From NCBI GenBank assembly GCA_002104905.1, contig MCFE01000461.1:1-64000 (forward strand): 64,000 bases of DNA, given 5' to 3'. Of this stretch, positions 22,201-34,800 are shown piece after piece. The position numbers and the translations under genes were made by a program. The stretch is from Basidiobolus meristosporus CBS 931.73. Its lineage: Eukaryota; Basidiobolomycota; Basidiobolomycetes; Basidiobolales; Basidiobolaceae. Within the stretch, counting starts at the first letter, position 1. The number at the start of each line of letters is the position of its first letter. The notes beneath the pieces are model-generated. The model saw nothing but the letters and a program-made list of their open reading frames with translations, ran no database searches and was not told where the DNA came from.

Positions 22201-22559
22201 CTTGAGGAAGTGTTGTGTTGTATTATGATTAGTTTGGGGCTTGTTCTACAATGTAGAGGCTAATCAACAATATACAACAACTTCCAGTATGCTAATACTG
22301 AAATAGTTTATTAGGAGTTTGATATACCGATAGAAGATATAACTTTCACTAATTTCCTCAATCTTAGGCTCAAAATATACAGTAGGCAGTGCTTATCACT
22401 TCTACAGCAGTGTTCTGACCTTCTGTTGACTAAGGGGTTTATTTACTTTTGTAGTAACTTTTCCTTATTTGGAAGTCACTTTCCTTTCTGAGAAAATATT
22501 TCCTAATATGGAAATTCTGAACTCTCCTTTAACCTAAAGGGGTGTGTTGTAGAAGTCTC

Positions 22560-23310
22560 TACAGGGGGCTTTAGACCTAAAGGGGTGTCTAAAGGGGTGT
22601 CTTTAGAGTAAAGGGGTTTCTTAGAGGGGACTTTTCCAACAGAAAAGTGGTAGTTTCTTGTAGAACTTAGATTGGATTCTTGTGAGCTTTGCAGTCTCTT
22701 TACTGATTTAGTACTGATCAAAGTCAGAATACTCAACAGTGCAAGTGATGCAGGGGAAGTCTTATAACCTTTAAACTTGTAAATGTAGTGTGGAGATTCT
22801 GGAAAGAGAGGCTCTCTCTATTTTTCAGCTGGGGAAGTTATATATATGAAAATTTTGAAGGATCAAAGTTTTTTGGCAATTGCGCAAGCAATACATGTGA
22901 TACAAAGCTAAAATTTTGCAGTGGCGCAGATTGGACATAGGCGCAGCACCTGTAAAATCTCACATGATTTGATTGGCTGGTTCAAAAGTTACACGCAATC
23001 AAAGTCACCATAGTAATCCTAGCAATAAGGCATAGTATATATAATAATTGGACTCTTTTGGTCATGACTCCTTAAGTTCTGCTTCAAATGAGCTGTAATT
23101 TGAGACATGTGTTGGCTACTACGTGTTCTGTATGACATAAAATTCTTGGGTGGATTGCTTGTCAGGGTTTGGAGCATTTGCTCTTCAAAGTTGGAAATTC
23201 TTGATCTTTCACTTGTGTGTTACAATGGCAAAAAGCAAAATAAAGAAATGAGTGCAATATTGGTTTAGAGATATTGTAGTAATGGAATACTTTCCATTAC
23301 CACAGAAGCT
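22560..23310. repeat. Non-coding repeat next to the companion gene, partner of 11310-12180
   Basis: It contains several close copies of AAAGGGGTGT between 22540 and 22620, then a long segment shared with 11310-12180. It lies just past the 3' end of the minus-strand gene at 23310-24274. Clustered short direct motifs near an end are typical of CACTA subterminal regions, but I could not find a terminal CACTA inverted repeat. The stretch 22201-22559 shows nothing further. Confidence 0.5.
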
Positions 23311-24274
23311 ACTGGTATTTAGCCATGGCACCCTTGTTCTTCTGCCTTTGATAGTTTCTACCATTCTCAAGATACTTTCTTAGCATACCAATGCTGGCCT
23401 AAAACCCATTTGCCTGTTTGAATCTAGGATAATGCTCATGGAACAAGTCAAGTTAATTCTGCTTGGCCTTGAGTTCCTGATGGTCCCATGGTATGCTGGA
23501 CTTAAAGTGATGGCATGCTAGACTTCTGACAGCCGCTTGTATATTAGCCCACTCTTCATTATTGCACTCAACAGCTTCACAGACCTTCAATGTCTTTTGA
23601 TTTTTAGGCTTTGGTATAAACACAACATTGTCTCCCTGCCATAATGTGATAGGTTTTTCTGTGGGTTTTATCTTTGGGCACTGTTGTTGTGCTTCAAAGA
23701 CTGTACAGTGTTCCTCTGCTGCTACATTGGAAAATGGCTCAATTCTTGGCTGTGACATTGAGCTACTTGAGTTCCTTCTTTGCAGCTAAGATACTGCTTT
23801 CTCTACCTGAAATATTGATTGCTCTACACACATTATCTGCTCATCCTGTTTCTGGACTATTTCCTGATTTCTCTGGGCCATTGCTTCTATCCTATCAGCC
23901 ACTGCACCTAATTGCTTCATTAATGCTTTGGTATGAGCTGACAACATACTTGCCAATATGGGTGGTGGTGATGTTATCATGGCCACTTGCTGATCTTCAG
24001 CTGAGAGTACTGCATTTGCTACATTCTCATCTGCCTGAGCATAATGGTCAGCTTGTGGCTCTGCAGAGGTTCTCAATTTCCTACTTGGCTGAGAGCCTAA
24101 GGAGTCTGCATTATTACCTTCAATGAGCACACTGTCCACAGGGCCTTTTTTGGATGTAGCCCTGCTTATTGCACTGAATTTCAAGGCCAGTTGTTGTCCA
24201 ACTGTTCTTCTGTTGCTATCAGCGGTGGGGTTTGGTTGAGAGCCAGACAACTTTGCTTTGTTTTTTGGTGGCAT
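23310..24274 (-). pseudogene. Companion-gene family copy d (N-terminal part), divergent to the transposase
   Basis: The first 162 codons (23786-24274) are open. They start MPPKNKAKLSGSQPN and hold a basic, Ser/Thr-rich N-terminus, then a possible coiled coil (KQLGAVADRIEAMAQRNQ). A stop near 23785 is followed by a second open block (23453-23758) with SQPRIEPFSN, CPKIKPTEKPI and CNNEEWANIQAAVRSLACHH. Beyond 23453 the reading continues brokenly to about 23310. The start is 222 bases from the start of the Tnp2 transposase on the opposite strand, so the two form a head-to-head pair. The family occurs six times in this window and is element-borne. Its function is unknown; a DNA-binding partner of the transposase is one guess. 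Confidence 0.65.
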
Positions 24275-24496
24275 ATATATGGAAGTGAGTCAAACCAAAG
24301 GGGAGATAGTGTTACATATATGTGTGTATGTGGTGCCACAACTTTATTTATAATGCTTACTATGGTGGGTCATCATTAAATCTTACATTCATGTAGGTGC
24401 AATTCCTCAAATACAAGACTGTCTTAAGTTCACATAGGTATTGACCTAAAAGTGATATAATAGCGTTATATTGTTGAAGGTCAAACTGTTTGCCCC
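24275..24496. promoter_or_regulatory. Shared divergent promoter region of the CACTA-type element
   Basis: These 222 bases separate the head-to-head starts at 24274 (-) and 24497 (+). TATA-like runs occur close to the minus-strand gene (GCATATATATGG) and in the middle (TTTATTTATAATG, GATATAATAGCG). No repeated operator is evident. Confidence 0.45.
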
Positions 24497-27400
24497 ATGG
24501 ACAAGACTACTTTGACTCAATACTGTAAGAGAAGACAAAAAAGCCCATGTGGCTATTGTGGCAAGCCTCTCAGCCATAAAGCATGCAGACAGCATCAAAG
24601 TATTACAAGGATCATGGCCAGTGTTCTGCCACCCAAGTCATATTTGACCATTCATTGGTTACTACTGTACCAACATGAACTTGCCTGCCAGTTGATACTT
24701 CCATATTGGCCCCTGGCTGTCTTTGTCACCTTGTGCAAACTGAGTCAGATGAGTTTGTGGTGCCTTTGGGCTCACCTCAGCCTTCTGAATATGGCATGCA
24801 GAGTGATAGCTCTGACAAAGAAGGTTCACTGATTGATTTTGAGCCTATCTCCCCTAGCAACAGTACCACATATGAGCCTTGTCAAATTCCTATATGCAAT
24901 GAGTCAACACCTGTTGAAACAAATGCCAAGGATACTTTATGGCACTAAGTGAGCCCAGTAATCCAACTACTGGTGAATGATGTAATGTTGTGGCTAGAGA
25001 AGTGGTGCATTTCCACTAATAACAGTAATGGGGGCTTTGAGGATTTATTACTACTTCTTGCCAAAATCATACCAGGATGCAACTTACCATATACATGGTA
25101 CAAGTGGACAACCATCATTTGGCTGGCAACATATGATCCTAAGACTGTCCTAATTTCAGAATGTGTTAACAGTTGCGTGACATTCACATCCAAAAATGCT
25201 ACCATTGCAACATGTCCAAATTGTCAGGAATCCACTACCATTGAGGGAAAAAATTGTTCACACTCTGGATATATTCTGGTCTTACCCCATCTGAGGAAGC
25301 TGATGCAGTCAGACAAATATTGCAAAGCTATACAGTACTGCACTCAGTATTAATCAAGCACAAACATATCCAATATATTTGATGGCAAACATTACAAACA
25401 GCTTAGAAGCCAGGGCTACTTTGAAGGTATGTATGATCATGCCTTTGCTTTAGCACTTGATGGATTCTCATTAAACAAGTACTCTATCAGCAAATCCTGC
25501 TGGCCACTGATTCTCATCAATCTGAATCTGCTGCCCATCTTACAGTATCAGAGCAACAATCTGATGGTAGTCTCACTGGTATCTTGGCCTAAATCACCAT
25601 CCAACCTGGATAGCTACCTGTATGCATTGCTGGATGAATCTTGTATGCTTTCCAGCAGGATAACAGTAAATGGCCACCATGTAAAAGTGCATATTATTAT
25701 CTGCATTGAAAATACCCCAGCCATCAGCAAGATAGCAGGTTTTTCCAGGCACAATTGATGGTATTGCTGTCAAATGTGTGAGATCCAGGGGATTTACTCC
25801 TTAACTCACACATATTATTATTACCCAAACACCAGCACTAAGAACATCATCTTCCAACAGAGAGAACCTACAGAAGTAAGCATGCAATTGCAGCAAAGTT
25901 GGCAAGCTATTAGTCATATGCCAGAATATGGAATCAACTGGAAACCGGAGATACTTAAGATAGAGGGTATCTGTTGGAGCAAAAGCTTTCCACTGGGAGC
26001 AATGCATTTGCTCTTCAACAATATCCCTATACTGATGACCAAGTTATACATGGGGCATTTCAAGCTAAATGAGCCTGTTAAGATACCGGAGAAATTTGAA
26101 AGAATTGGCAAGATATTATAGAGTATCTGCTACCCTAAGTACTTCTCACAAGCTCTAATTAATATTCATACGCATTTGCAACAATACAAATGCAAAGACT
26201 GGATGAACTGGATATGTATTCATTCAAGTGGTGTTCTGAAGCCATTTCTACCAGGAGTACATTGAAAGCATTGGGAATTATATGTGGACATTGTAGGAAT
26301 ATTTATCCAGAAGCGGATCACCAATGCCAACTTGATTCATCTACAGCTGTTGTGTGAGGAGTTTGTTACAGGATTTGAGCGGCTAAACTACAAACATAAA
26401 GCTGAATGTGTAGATCTCTGCCGCTACTGTGTCCATTCTCTACTCCATCTTGCATGATGTGTGGATAATATTGGGCCTTGCTTCACCTTTTGGGAGTTTC
26501 CTATGGAGCAGGTGTGTGGGGAGATAGGAAGACAAGTCAAGTTGCATGTACTACCATATCCCAATCTCATCAAGAATATTACCTTCAAGTCCGTCATGGA
26601 TGTGATGAGTTGGTACATGGAGGACAGCCAGAAAGAGTTGGAATATATTGAGGACAAATGTGCACCTGGAGACACCTATGCCTATGGCATTAAAAAGCTA
26701 AGCAGCCCCAATGCATGGGTAATCAGTTAAGTAATGCAAAGTTGGGTTGGGTGCAACAAGCAACTAGTTTTTATCAGGAAAACTCTACCATGATATGCTG
26801 GATTTCCCATGGTCACAAGCCAACTTCTACACCATTTGATACAGAATTCACACAAACAAAAGCCGGAGCGCACCTATAAGGGGGACTAAAATCTAGCAGG
26901 GAGAAGGAACATATTGGCTAAATACCAAGAAGTTCTTTGCAGATATTCAGGAGGTATTCATGGCAGAAGTGGCAACAACCAAGCATATGTTTGCAAGATG
27001 TACATGTTACCAGCAGTACAAGGTATATGGCAACTTTGCAAGTATCACACTAAAAAGCTGCAAAGTGGAGGTGATAGCAGTATGTCAATTGCTGCAGGTG
27101 TGCACATTTGTAGAGGTTAGTAGGCAAGAGGCCATAGTTTTTTTGATTCAAACTATATGTGGAATACCCAAGGTAGTATTGGGTAAGCAAATAAATGGGG
27201 GTGATTCTACAGTGGAATATATGAATTGCACAAGGGGAGGCAGAAAAAGGAAATGCTAGTTGGTAAATTGTATGGTAGCATTATACAGAACCAGCAGTAA
27301 GCTGTCATACTGCTGACATAATGCCATCAGAGTCTGGCTGTGAGGCCATTGAAATACCATCAGGTTTCTTGCCATATAAGGCAGTTGGTTGTCCTGGCCA

Positions 27401-27560
27401 ACTGGATCCATTTAAAATAGGTATAGAGTGCTGAAAGACTGCAGCAATACCATGCAAATATTGTCAAGTTTTATCCCTTTATTTGGCTGTAAAATTAGCA
27501 ATATACCATGATGATCTTGTCATAAGATTGTTAGGAGGGTCACTAATTCCGAGCTGCTTT
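24497..27560 (+). pseudogene. Tnp2-type transposase of a CACTA (EnSpm) DNA transposon
   Basis: The start MDKTTLTQYCKR leads into a Cys/His cluster (CGYCGKPLSHKACRQH), as in fungal Tnp2 proteins. After a frame change near 24650, one frame runs from about 24697 to 26730 with six in-frame stops: 24946, 25351, 25756, 26119, 26263 and 26455. Tnp2-family landmarks are NLPYTWYKW, CPNCQES, IFDGKHYK, ALALDGFSLNKYSISKSCW, NLDSYLYALLDE, a CQMCEIQGI knuckle, and the C-terminal GPCFTFWEFPMEQVCGEI. A further block (26960-27259) belongs to the C-terminal extension, with decayed sequence to about 27560. Most stops are explained by single transitions (e.g. TGG to TGA at 26263). Confidence 0.85.
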
Positions 27561-27639
27561 TATTAAGACGGTCTCTAGATGGGATCTTGATAGATGATCT
27601 AGATTAGATCCACCTGCGGGACCAAATTATTTTTCATAG

Positions 27640-28326
27640 GGCAACAGGTGCAGCAAAAGGTTGCTGCACTTTTTCAAAAGCAGTGCTCATGAGTACATAC
27701 TTGAATATCGCAAAGATTCATTGCTACAACTGGCAGACAAGGTGCTGGACCTTTCAGTGCTGGCCAGATACCAGGAAATATGGGAACCAGTGAGTGAACA
27801 GTGGCATAAAGCCATGGTGTTCCCATCAAAGTCATCAAAAAGGGAATATTGGCAGAAGTACTTATCAAATGCTGATATTAATAGAGTTACTTGTTGAGTG
27901 TGAGATTAGTCTTGATGTTGATGCTGGGTCTAGGGACTTATATTGCTCTGTACAGTTTGAAATTGAATTACAACTGAAAATTGAAAGGAAATAAGCAAAT
28001 TTGTATGCATGAAAAGTTAGAGCATTATTAGGATAAGGAAGTAAGAAGTGTGAGAAGGAGGCAATAGCCAATTAACTTATACAAGTGTAGGAGGTGATTG
28101 AGTTTCAGGTATCCAAAACTGAGAGAATTGGCAGAGAACTAATCACAAGCTACTTATATATTGTTGTGATTAAAAATTTTGGCCAAGTTTTTTGTGAAAT
28201 CTGGGGGGCAATTTTTTTCTAAACAGATTTTGTATGGTGTCCTAATGGCAACAATACCTCTTAGTCACAGGATTCAAATTCTCCAATGGCCTTTTCATGG
28301 GAACATCACAATTATTTTTCATATGG
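27640..28326 (+). pseudogene. Companion-gene family copy e (C-terminal part and 3' flank)
   Basis: The open block 27661-27897 holds LHFFKSSAHEYILEYRKDS, LADKVLDLSVLARYQ and WEPVSEQWHKAM, matching copies a, c and f. The tail LLVECEISLDV follows after a frame change, then a non-coding flank that shares GGCAATTTTTTT and AATACCTCTTAGTCA with copy f. The similarity ends sharply at CATATGG (28320-28326). Confidence 0.62.
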
Positions 28327-29394
28327 AGCACTCAGTCAAAGTGGCAGTGAAACACTTGGCAGTGATTGATGTAGAGGTAAAGAGAAAAAAGTCTACCAAA
28401 GCCAGAGACAGGTAAACTTGTGTAAAGAGCTGCACCTCTCACCAATTAATGCCATTAGGCCAGGATAGGCTGAATACCATAATAACCTAGAAGACTTACC
28501 AACAAGAAAATAGATGCTTTCTCAAGAGCTAGAAGTGCAGTCAGTTGAGCTACACTCCTGTGTGGTAGATCAGCTTGCAGAGTAAGGTAATATTTCTACC
28601 ACTGCCTCCACATTATCCATTTTAGGCAGAATGGGGATTCTACTGGCAGACAAAGCAACAATGTTAAGAACTCAAAAGACTGAAACAACGCCTACAGGGG
28701 AACTTTGAATATCAATTGGCACATCAAGAGGTTGTAGCACTTTTTCAAGAGTAGTGCTCAAGAAAACATGCGTGATTTTTGAAAGGATTTATTTTACAGA
28801 CTGGCAGATAAGGAGCTAGACCTTGCAGTGCTGGCCAAATACCAGGACATATGGGAACCAGTGAATGAACAGTGGCATAAAGCTATATGACTCCTGCCAA
28901 AGTCATGGAAAAACAGTGTTACAGCATAAATACATATGGAATGGTGGACATTAATGGATTTATTTGTTGAGTGTGGGGTTGGGCTTAATGTTACTGTTGG
29001 GTATAGGGACTTGTTAAGGTCAGTGCACTTGGCATTCTGTTAGAAATAAAGATTTAACAGAAGTAAACCATGTATATGCATGAAAAGTACAAAAATTTAT
29101 TGAGTCAGGAAGTAAGGAGTGTGAGAAAGAGACAATAGCCAATTAATGTATGCAAATGTAGGAGGTGATTCCATGTGTGGTAGCAGAAGGTGAGAGAATT
29201 GTTTGAGAACCAATCAAAAACTGCTTCTGTATTGTTGCAATGAAAAAATATGACTAAGTTTGTGTGAAATCCAGGGTGCAATTATTTTTTATGGTCTTTG
29301 CAAAGTGTCCTGATTGGATCAATACCTCTTAGTCAAATGATTTTAACTCTATGATGGCCTTTTGACTGGATCATCATAATCTTTCCTCATATGG
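28327..29394 (+). pseudogene. Companion-gene family copy f (middle to C-terminal part and 3' flank)
   Basis: It begins abruptly in the middle of the gene (matching copies b and c at the basic region and LSPINA), passes through the AE.GNIST and C-terminal segments in several frames, and ends with the same 3' flank as copy e, again up to CATATGG (29388-29394). No long open block remains. Confidence 0.58.
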
Positions 29395-29760
29395 TATGCT
29401 CATTTACAATATCTCAATACTAATGACCAAGATATACACAGGGCATTTCTAATCAAGTGAGTCCTTAGAGATGCTGGAGAAACTTGAAAGAATTGGCAAG
29501 TTCAGGTGATAGAAGTGTGTCAATTGCAGCAGGTGGGCACATGTGTACAGGTTAGTTAGTGGGGGCTATAATTTTTTACTATTTAGACTATGTGTGGAAT
29601 ACTCATGGCAGTAGTGGGTGAGGAAATACATAGGTGTAGTTCTAGAGTGGAGTATTTGAATGGTACAAGGGGAGGCACAGAAATGATATACTTTTTGTAA
29701 GTTGTTAGGGTAGCATTCCCTAAGAGAAGAAATAAGAATAGGCCAGCAGAATACTATCTT
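29395..29760 (+). pseudogene. Internally deleted Tnp2 fragment
   Basis: The first part matches the transposase at about 26018-26120 (ACAATATC, CTAATGACCAAG, ATACACAGGGCATTT; then GAAAGAATTGGCAAG). It is joined directly to sequence matching 27066-27260 (AGGTGATAG, then GGAATACTCATGG, GTACAAGGGGAGG). About 950 bases of transposase are missing between. No gene can be seen in 29761-30040. Confidence 0.68.
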
Positions 29761-30040
29761 AATATCATTTGAAATATAAAGTTTTTCAAATATGGCAGCT
29801 CTAAATATCTCAGGTGCTGGTTGTTGGGCATACCAGCTAATATACTTTCCTGGAGTAGACTAGGCCAATTTGCAATCAGATCAAATGCAATAATTAGCTA
29901 ATTGCCACTTCTGCCAAAAATTGCAATTGAAAATCTGAGGAAAAAGCACAAGCTGAAAACCAGCCAAATACTGTACAAATGCCAGCTGAAAATCAGATAA
30001 ATTCCAAGTTTGAGATTTTTCATAGTGATTATACATGACT

Positions 30041-30720
30041 AGCTGTAGACTGCCATACTGCCGTAATAACCCCAACAGATGACAGTTTTGAGGCCTTCAA
30101 AGTGTTGTAAAATTTGTAATTCCACCTATATATTACACCTAGCAAAGTCACTTGGACTATTACCTAGAAATCTTGGAGAATATTGACCAAATTCCTTGTT
30201 GGGATGTACTTTGATTATTTTCACCAAAATATAAGGTACCCATAGCATGAAAATCCTCAGAATTGTCTAAACAGCTCCAAACTTTGCATATATGTTCTTG
30301 AGACCTTCCTAAGCCTATTTTACATTTTTGCTATGCCAAGAGCATGTAAAAGTATAAATACTACTTTTACATTCAGTAAATCATTTAGTGTAGAACACAT
30401 AATATACTTGTTCTCCCAATTACTTCCAATATTTCCAAGACTCTACAGCACAAAGCACCTTCAAGTCTCTTACCATATGAGGCAATTACATATAGTAGTT
30501 GGTTATGTCTGCTCAGATAAATGTAGACCACATAAAGACTTTCTTAATGCAATACAATCTCAGCAATAAGTCAGCTAAAAAACTATCAAGTTTATAACTT
30601 TATTTTGCAATAAATTTGGCAAAACACCAACACAGTACTGTCACAAGATCATAAAGAGGATTAAGAATTCCAAGCTACTGGCATTATAATGGCCTCATTG
30701 CATGATCCTGGCAATGGATC
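30041..30720 (+). pseudogene. Tnp2 C-terminal extension fragment, split by an LTR
   Basis: Bases 30041-30102 and 30451-30720, read together, follow 27295-27560 of the larger transposase copy (GCTGTAGACTGCCATACTGC, GAGGCC, then GGCAATTACATATAGTAGTTGG). The family-2 LTR at 30103-30450 interrupts it with a clean duplication. Confidence 0.6.
30103..30450. repeat. Solo LTR family 2 (348 bp), target duplication CAAAG
   Basis: It matches 21209-21558 along its length, begins TGTTGTAA and ends ACTCTACAGCA. CAAAG occurs at 30098-30102 and 30451-30455. The bracketed TATA motif ATGTAAAAGTA-TAAATAC-TACTTTTACAT is identical to that in the 21209 copy. The following 30721-31886 contains no gene I can support; CpG content begins to rise here. 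Confidence 0.95.
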
Positions 30721-31886
30721 ATGATCACTGGATTGAGTTAGCTCAAAGGGTACCAGATGGGAGAAAGCCAATATGGTGTAGATGTGTCTACAAGTACAGG
30801 ACAGCCTCAAGTGGTAATATGATAAGTGAAAGCCCAGGTTGAAGGCTAAAGGCTATTTGCAGAAGCAAGAACTAGGCTTTAAGGAAACATTTGCTTTGCT
30901 AGCCAACTTTCTCTATTGAACTGTTTTGCCCTGGCATCTGCACACCATATAGATCTACACTAAAAGGATGTAACGCAGCCTTCTTAAGTGGGGATCTTAG
31001 CTCATTATGGGTCTATTTGGTACCATCTAAGTTCTCATAATCTAGTGACTCTTTGGTCATTTTAATTGGGCATTTGCTATTTCAAAGTTTCTGCTAGTGG
31101 CACTGAATACAATGCTTCCTTCACCTTGAGCTTAGCCAGCACCAAATAAAAGTAGATATATGGCACTAACCACCACCTTAGTATGAATCTGATGCTAAAT
31201 TTTTGATAATATTTAGGTAACGCTAAATGGCCTTGATTCATCACACAATGTCATCATACCATTGACAAATGAATTGATCTACCTAAGCAGCACTCTGGAT
31301 ACTCATCCAAGCTTTGAATTATTGCTGATGTGTATTATCTTTTGGTTCAAATCGCAACATGAAAGGATTTAAAGCAGCCTAAAAGACTCTTTGCTTTTCA
31401 CGCATTTTTCTACAGCATCTACTAGTTTGATTGCCAAATAATTTATGAGAGTTAGGAACCATGGAAAGCTTGCAGCACAATGTACCTTGCGGGAATTAGG
31501 TATTATTGATAAAGACTCTACAACGAAGGGTCTGAAAGCAAACATAGTGGTGGTACATATGTGTCAGCATGAAATTAAAAGTAATATGCCATACATAGTC
31601 AGTTAATCCAAGGAATATCGAATTCAAAGCAAATCTACATTATTCATCTACAGGTCAAGGGAAACCAGTATTTGCATATATGCATAAAAATGAATATGGC
31701 TATTAATTTAGTTGTGTATAGCTTTCTTTACGGTCGAGATCTGATTGATCAAGCGGTAAAAGTCAGGTTTTCATGACTTACCTATTGGTTACAACCGAAT
31801 GTCGATGCATACATACAACACATCGTTACAAAACAACGTTCTGAAATTATTTCATCCTATTCCAGACTTAGACTAATTAGCTTACT

Positions 31887-34800
31887 ATGAAGCAAGAGGA
31901 TCGAGAGAGTTTTCAAAAAGAATTATTAAAGCATTCGAGAGCCTTGAAGCTCCCTAAAGGAGGTAAAGTCGTTTTGACTAGATTTAGATTCTACTATTAA
32001 CTTTCATACTAGATATTGACGAAAAATGGTTCGAGCGAACCGTTTTCGAGTTCGGCTATTTTGAAGTGGTAAATTCCTTCTCGAGCTGCTTTGAGTCTTT
32101 ATACAGTGAGGCGAAACAGCTGGCATTATACGAGCGATACGTAGCGGACTTTTTGTTTATGATGGATCTGTCCAAATTCGAAGTATCTGCAGATCGCTTC
32201 ATCATAGCCACAGGTAGGGTCTCTATTTTCCTTGATGATGAATAGCTTTGTACTAATTACTCAGTGGAAAACACCTGTGACCGAGCCAATACATATTACC
32301 TGGAAGCCCCTATCGCTATAGAGTGGAAACGCTCCACTCGTACCTTCCAGAATTTGCATACCTCAGTATGTCAGAGTATGACGGTAACAGACCCAATTTT
32401 GCAGTTAAATCAACGATTCAAGTGTATTCCGTATGGTGTCTCCATCACGATTGACTTAAATTTCCTTACTAATTTCTTCGATAGCCAAAGGGATATATTC
32501 AAGTTTTCAACGGACTGTATTCGCTCTTACGTTCCCAGACACTGGAGTAGGATTCTTGACAAGAACTTTAACTTTTCAGACTCCTACTTCCATAAAATTA
32601 CGCATGATGAGGTAAATATCTTTGATAGAAGCCCTCAAATTTTTTAATTTAACCATACTTTCAGCTTCAAATACCAGCTTTGCGATGCTTCAACGTAAAC
32701 AATGCCCCATCTAAACTCATGGAAGGGTTGACAAGAATTATGAGTACTGCAGCGCTATATGATGTTCAGTGGCATAATCTAGAAGGAATGAGCTTAGAGC
32801 ATAAGAAAAAGCCTTATAATTTGGTTGACTCATTCAAGTATTGTATAAATCCCGAGCCAAAGAGTGATAAGGGCTCCAATTGGGAGCAAATAGGTATGCT
32901 ACACCTTGTCTATTAAGTAGTACGCCAGTGATATTGAATCGTTGCATAGATATACCGATTCTGCCATTGTTACAGTATTCTGAAAATATTACAAAGTTCT
33001 GCCCCGAGTACAGGTACTTGCCGTCGAACGACTCAGCATGGAGATCTTGACTAAGTCGTTATTAGGATACTTCATGTAGGCAGCTCACAACAGCTTGAAG
33101 GAATAGACGAAACCCAAATGTGCTACCAGCCAAGAATTAAATCAGCATTGGAGTCTTCTGAAATTTTGTTTATGAAAATGAAGTTTACAGAAAATAAGAA
33201 ATTCAAGGGTAAACTCTAAAGTGCTAAGTGACTCACAGAGGAGCTCAAAATTGACAGAAATTTCATATTTTAGCTCCCTATCTTTCCGTTGATACCGGGC
33301 TAGTTGACACTCTCTGGGTGTTTGTTACATATGTCAACCAATATGTCAAACCATTCAGAGATATCAAATCTACAGAGCTCTCCTTACGCTGGAATCCAAT
33401 GCCAGACAATTTCTTCTCTATCGCTGCCTTGCATGAAGCACTATGGATCAAATTGGGCAAGGAAATTGACATATTTGATCGGAAGACTATTAGAAATGCT
33501 ACGTCACTTTCCAGCCAAATAGAAGCGGCCCGCTGTGATGATTTGAACTTTATTTCGAGTCATGGCAGTGGTTTCCTTTCTATGCCGAATCCGAATATTG
33601 CTCTGAGTGTTTTAAATTCAACCACAGCTGATGATAAGAGCCAGACTGAGGTCGAAAAAGCCAACACGTTTGTTTTTATGGATGTGGATATTGACAAGCC
33701 CCAAGGGAAATCATCATTATCAAGTTCGGAATCAGAGTCTTGTAGGTACAAATTCTATAGTTTATACTTCTTTATCTAATTCGGGCCATTAGTGGTCCAA
33801 AGAGAGCCACAACCAACGACTGAATATATTGATCAACTATTACACCTGCGCAAAAAAATAGGTAACTTTTTGATTTGCTGTCACCCAAATGAATATTAAG
33901 TTTAGGACTTTGAAGTTTCCACCAGTGGCAAGAGTCGCAGCTTGAATGAAAACCCAGCCATTAATAATAGTATAGGTTTTTGATACGGTTCAATTAGTTT
34001 TAAATCACTAACTTTACTGCCATTAGTCTTAGTCAATCGTCAAATAGAAAATATCCCTCAACAGCGTCATAGTATTTGGGAAGATTTTGAGATAAATTCT
34101 CAAATCTATAAATACATCTCTGATATAAAAATAATGTACAATCACGAGGTCGTGAAGTATTTGACGACCGAATGTAAAATAGAACTCCTGGAGAGAGACC
34201 TAGGAAGTCTTATGGTTGGTGTCAATTCTAATTTATGCTCGCTGATCTAATCTATGTTTGGTAGTTGCCAAGTGAATCGGTAGAAGTGCCCTCACCATAT
34301 TTTGAGGTGGATCTGATTCTGGATGAAGTAACCGCAATAGTGTACTACCCACTGATCAAATTGTCTCAAAAGAGCACTCAGGCGACAGGAGAAACGAGCA
34401 AAGCAATTACCATGTTTACACAAGCACTTATCAGTATGCGACACAAATACGAAAATGTATGGATCATATTAGAAGGATACGTCAAAACCAAGCACTCGTA
34501 TAATGACTAGTACGTGCCTACTGGTATAGCAAACAATTGGTTTTCTTAACCTTTATCCAAGCCTAGGGTTCGATCCCTTCGCACCTTACATACAAGAAGC
34601 AGTCACTGAGCTTCATGCCTTTGCCGCCTGCGCCCAGATCGCAATAGATGTCAATATTCAAATAGTGTATTCGTTTTCACCCCAAGATTCCGCTCGACTT
34701 GCACGCACGATAGGTGATATAACTCTAGCTAATGTTCCTCCATCGAAACCTAGCAGAAAACACCAGGTCTCCGATGGATGGCAGCTTAAAGAAGGTTGGC

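Noticed and set aside
23310-24274. MPPKN protein as a host gene
   Set aside because: It and its fragments occur six times among transposon relics with the same decay, so it is element-borne.
34562-34590. GGTTCGATCC, resembling a tRNA T-arm
   Set aside because: It lies in a coding exon of the SHOC1-like gene, and no acceptor or anticodon stem can be drawn around it.
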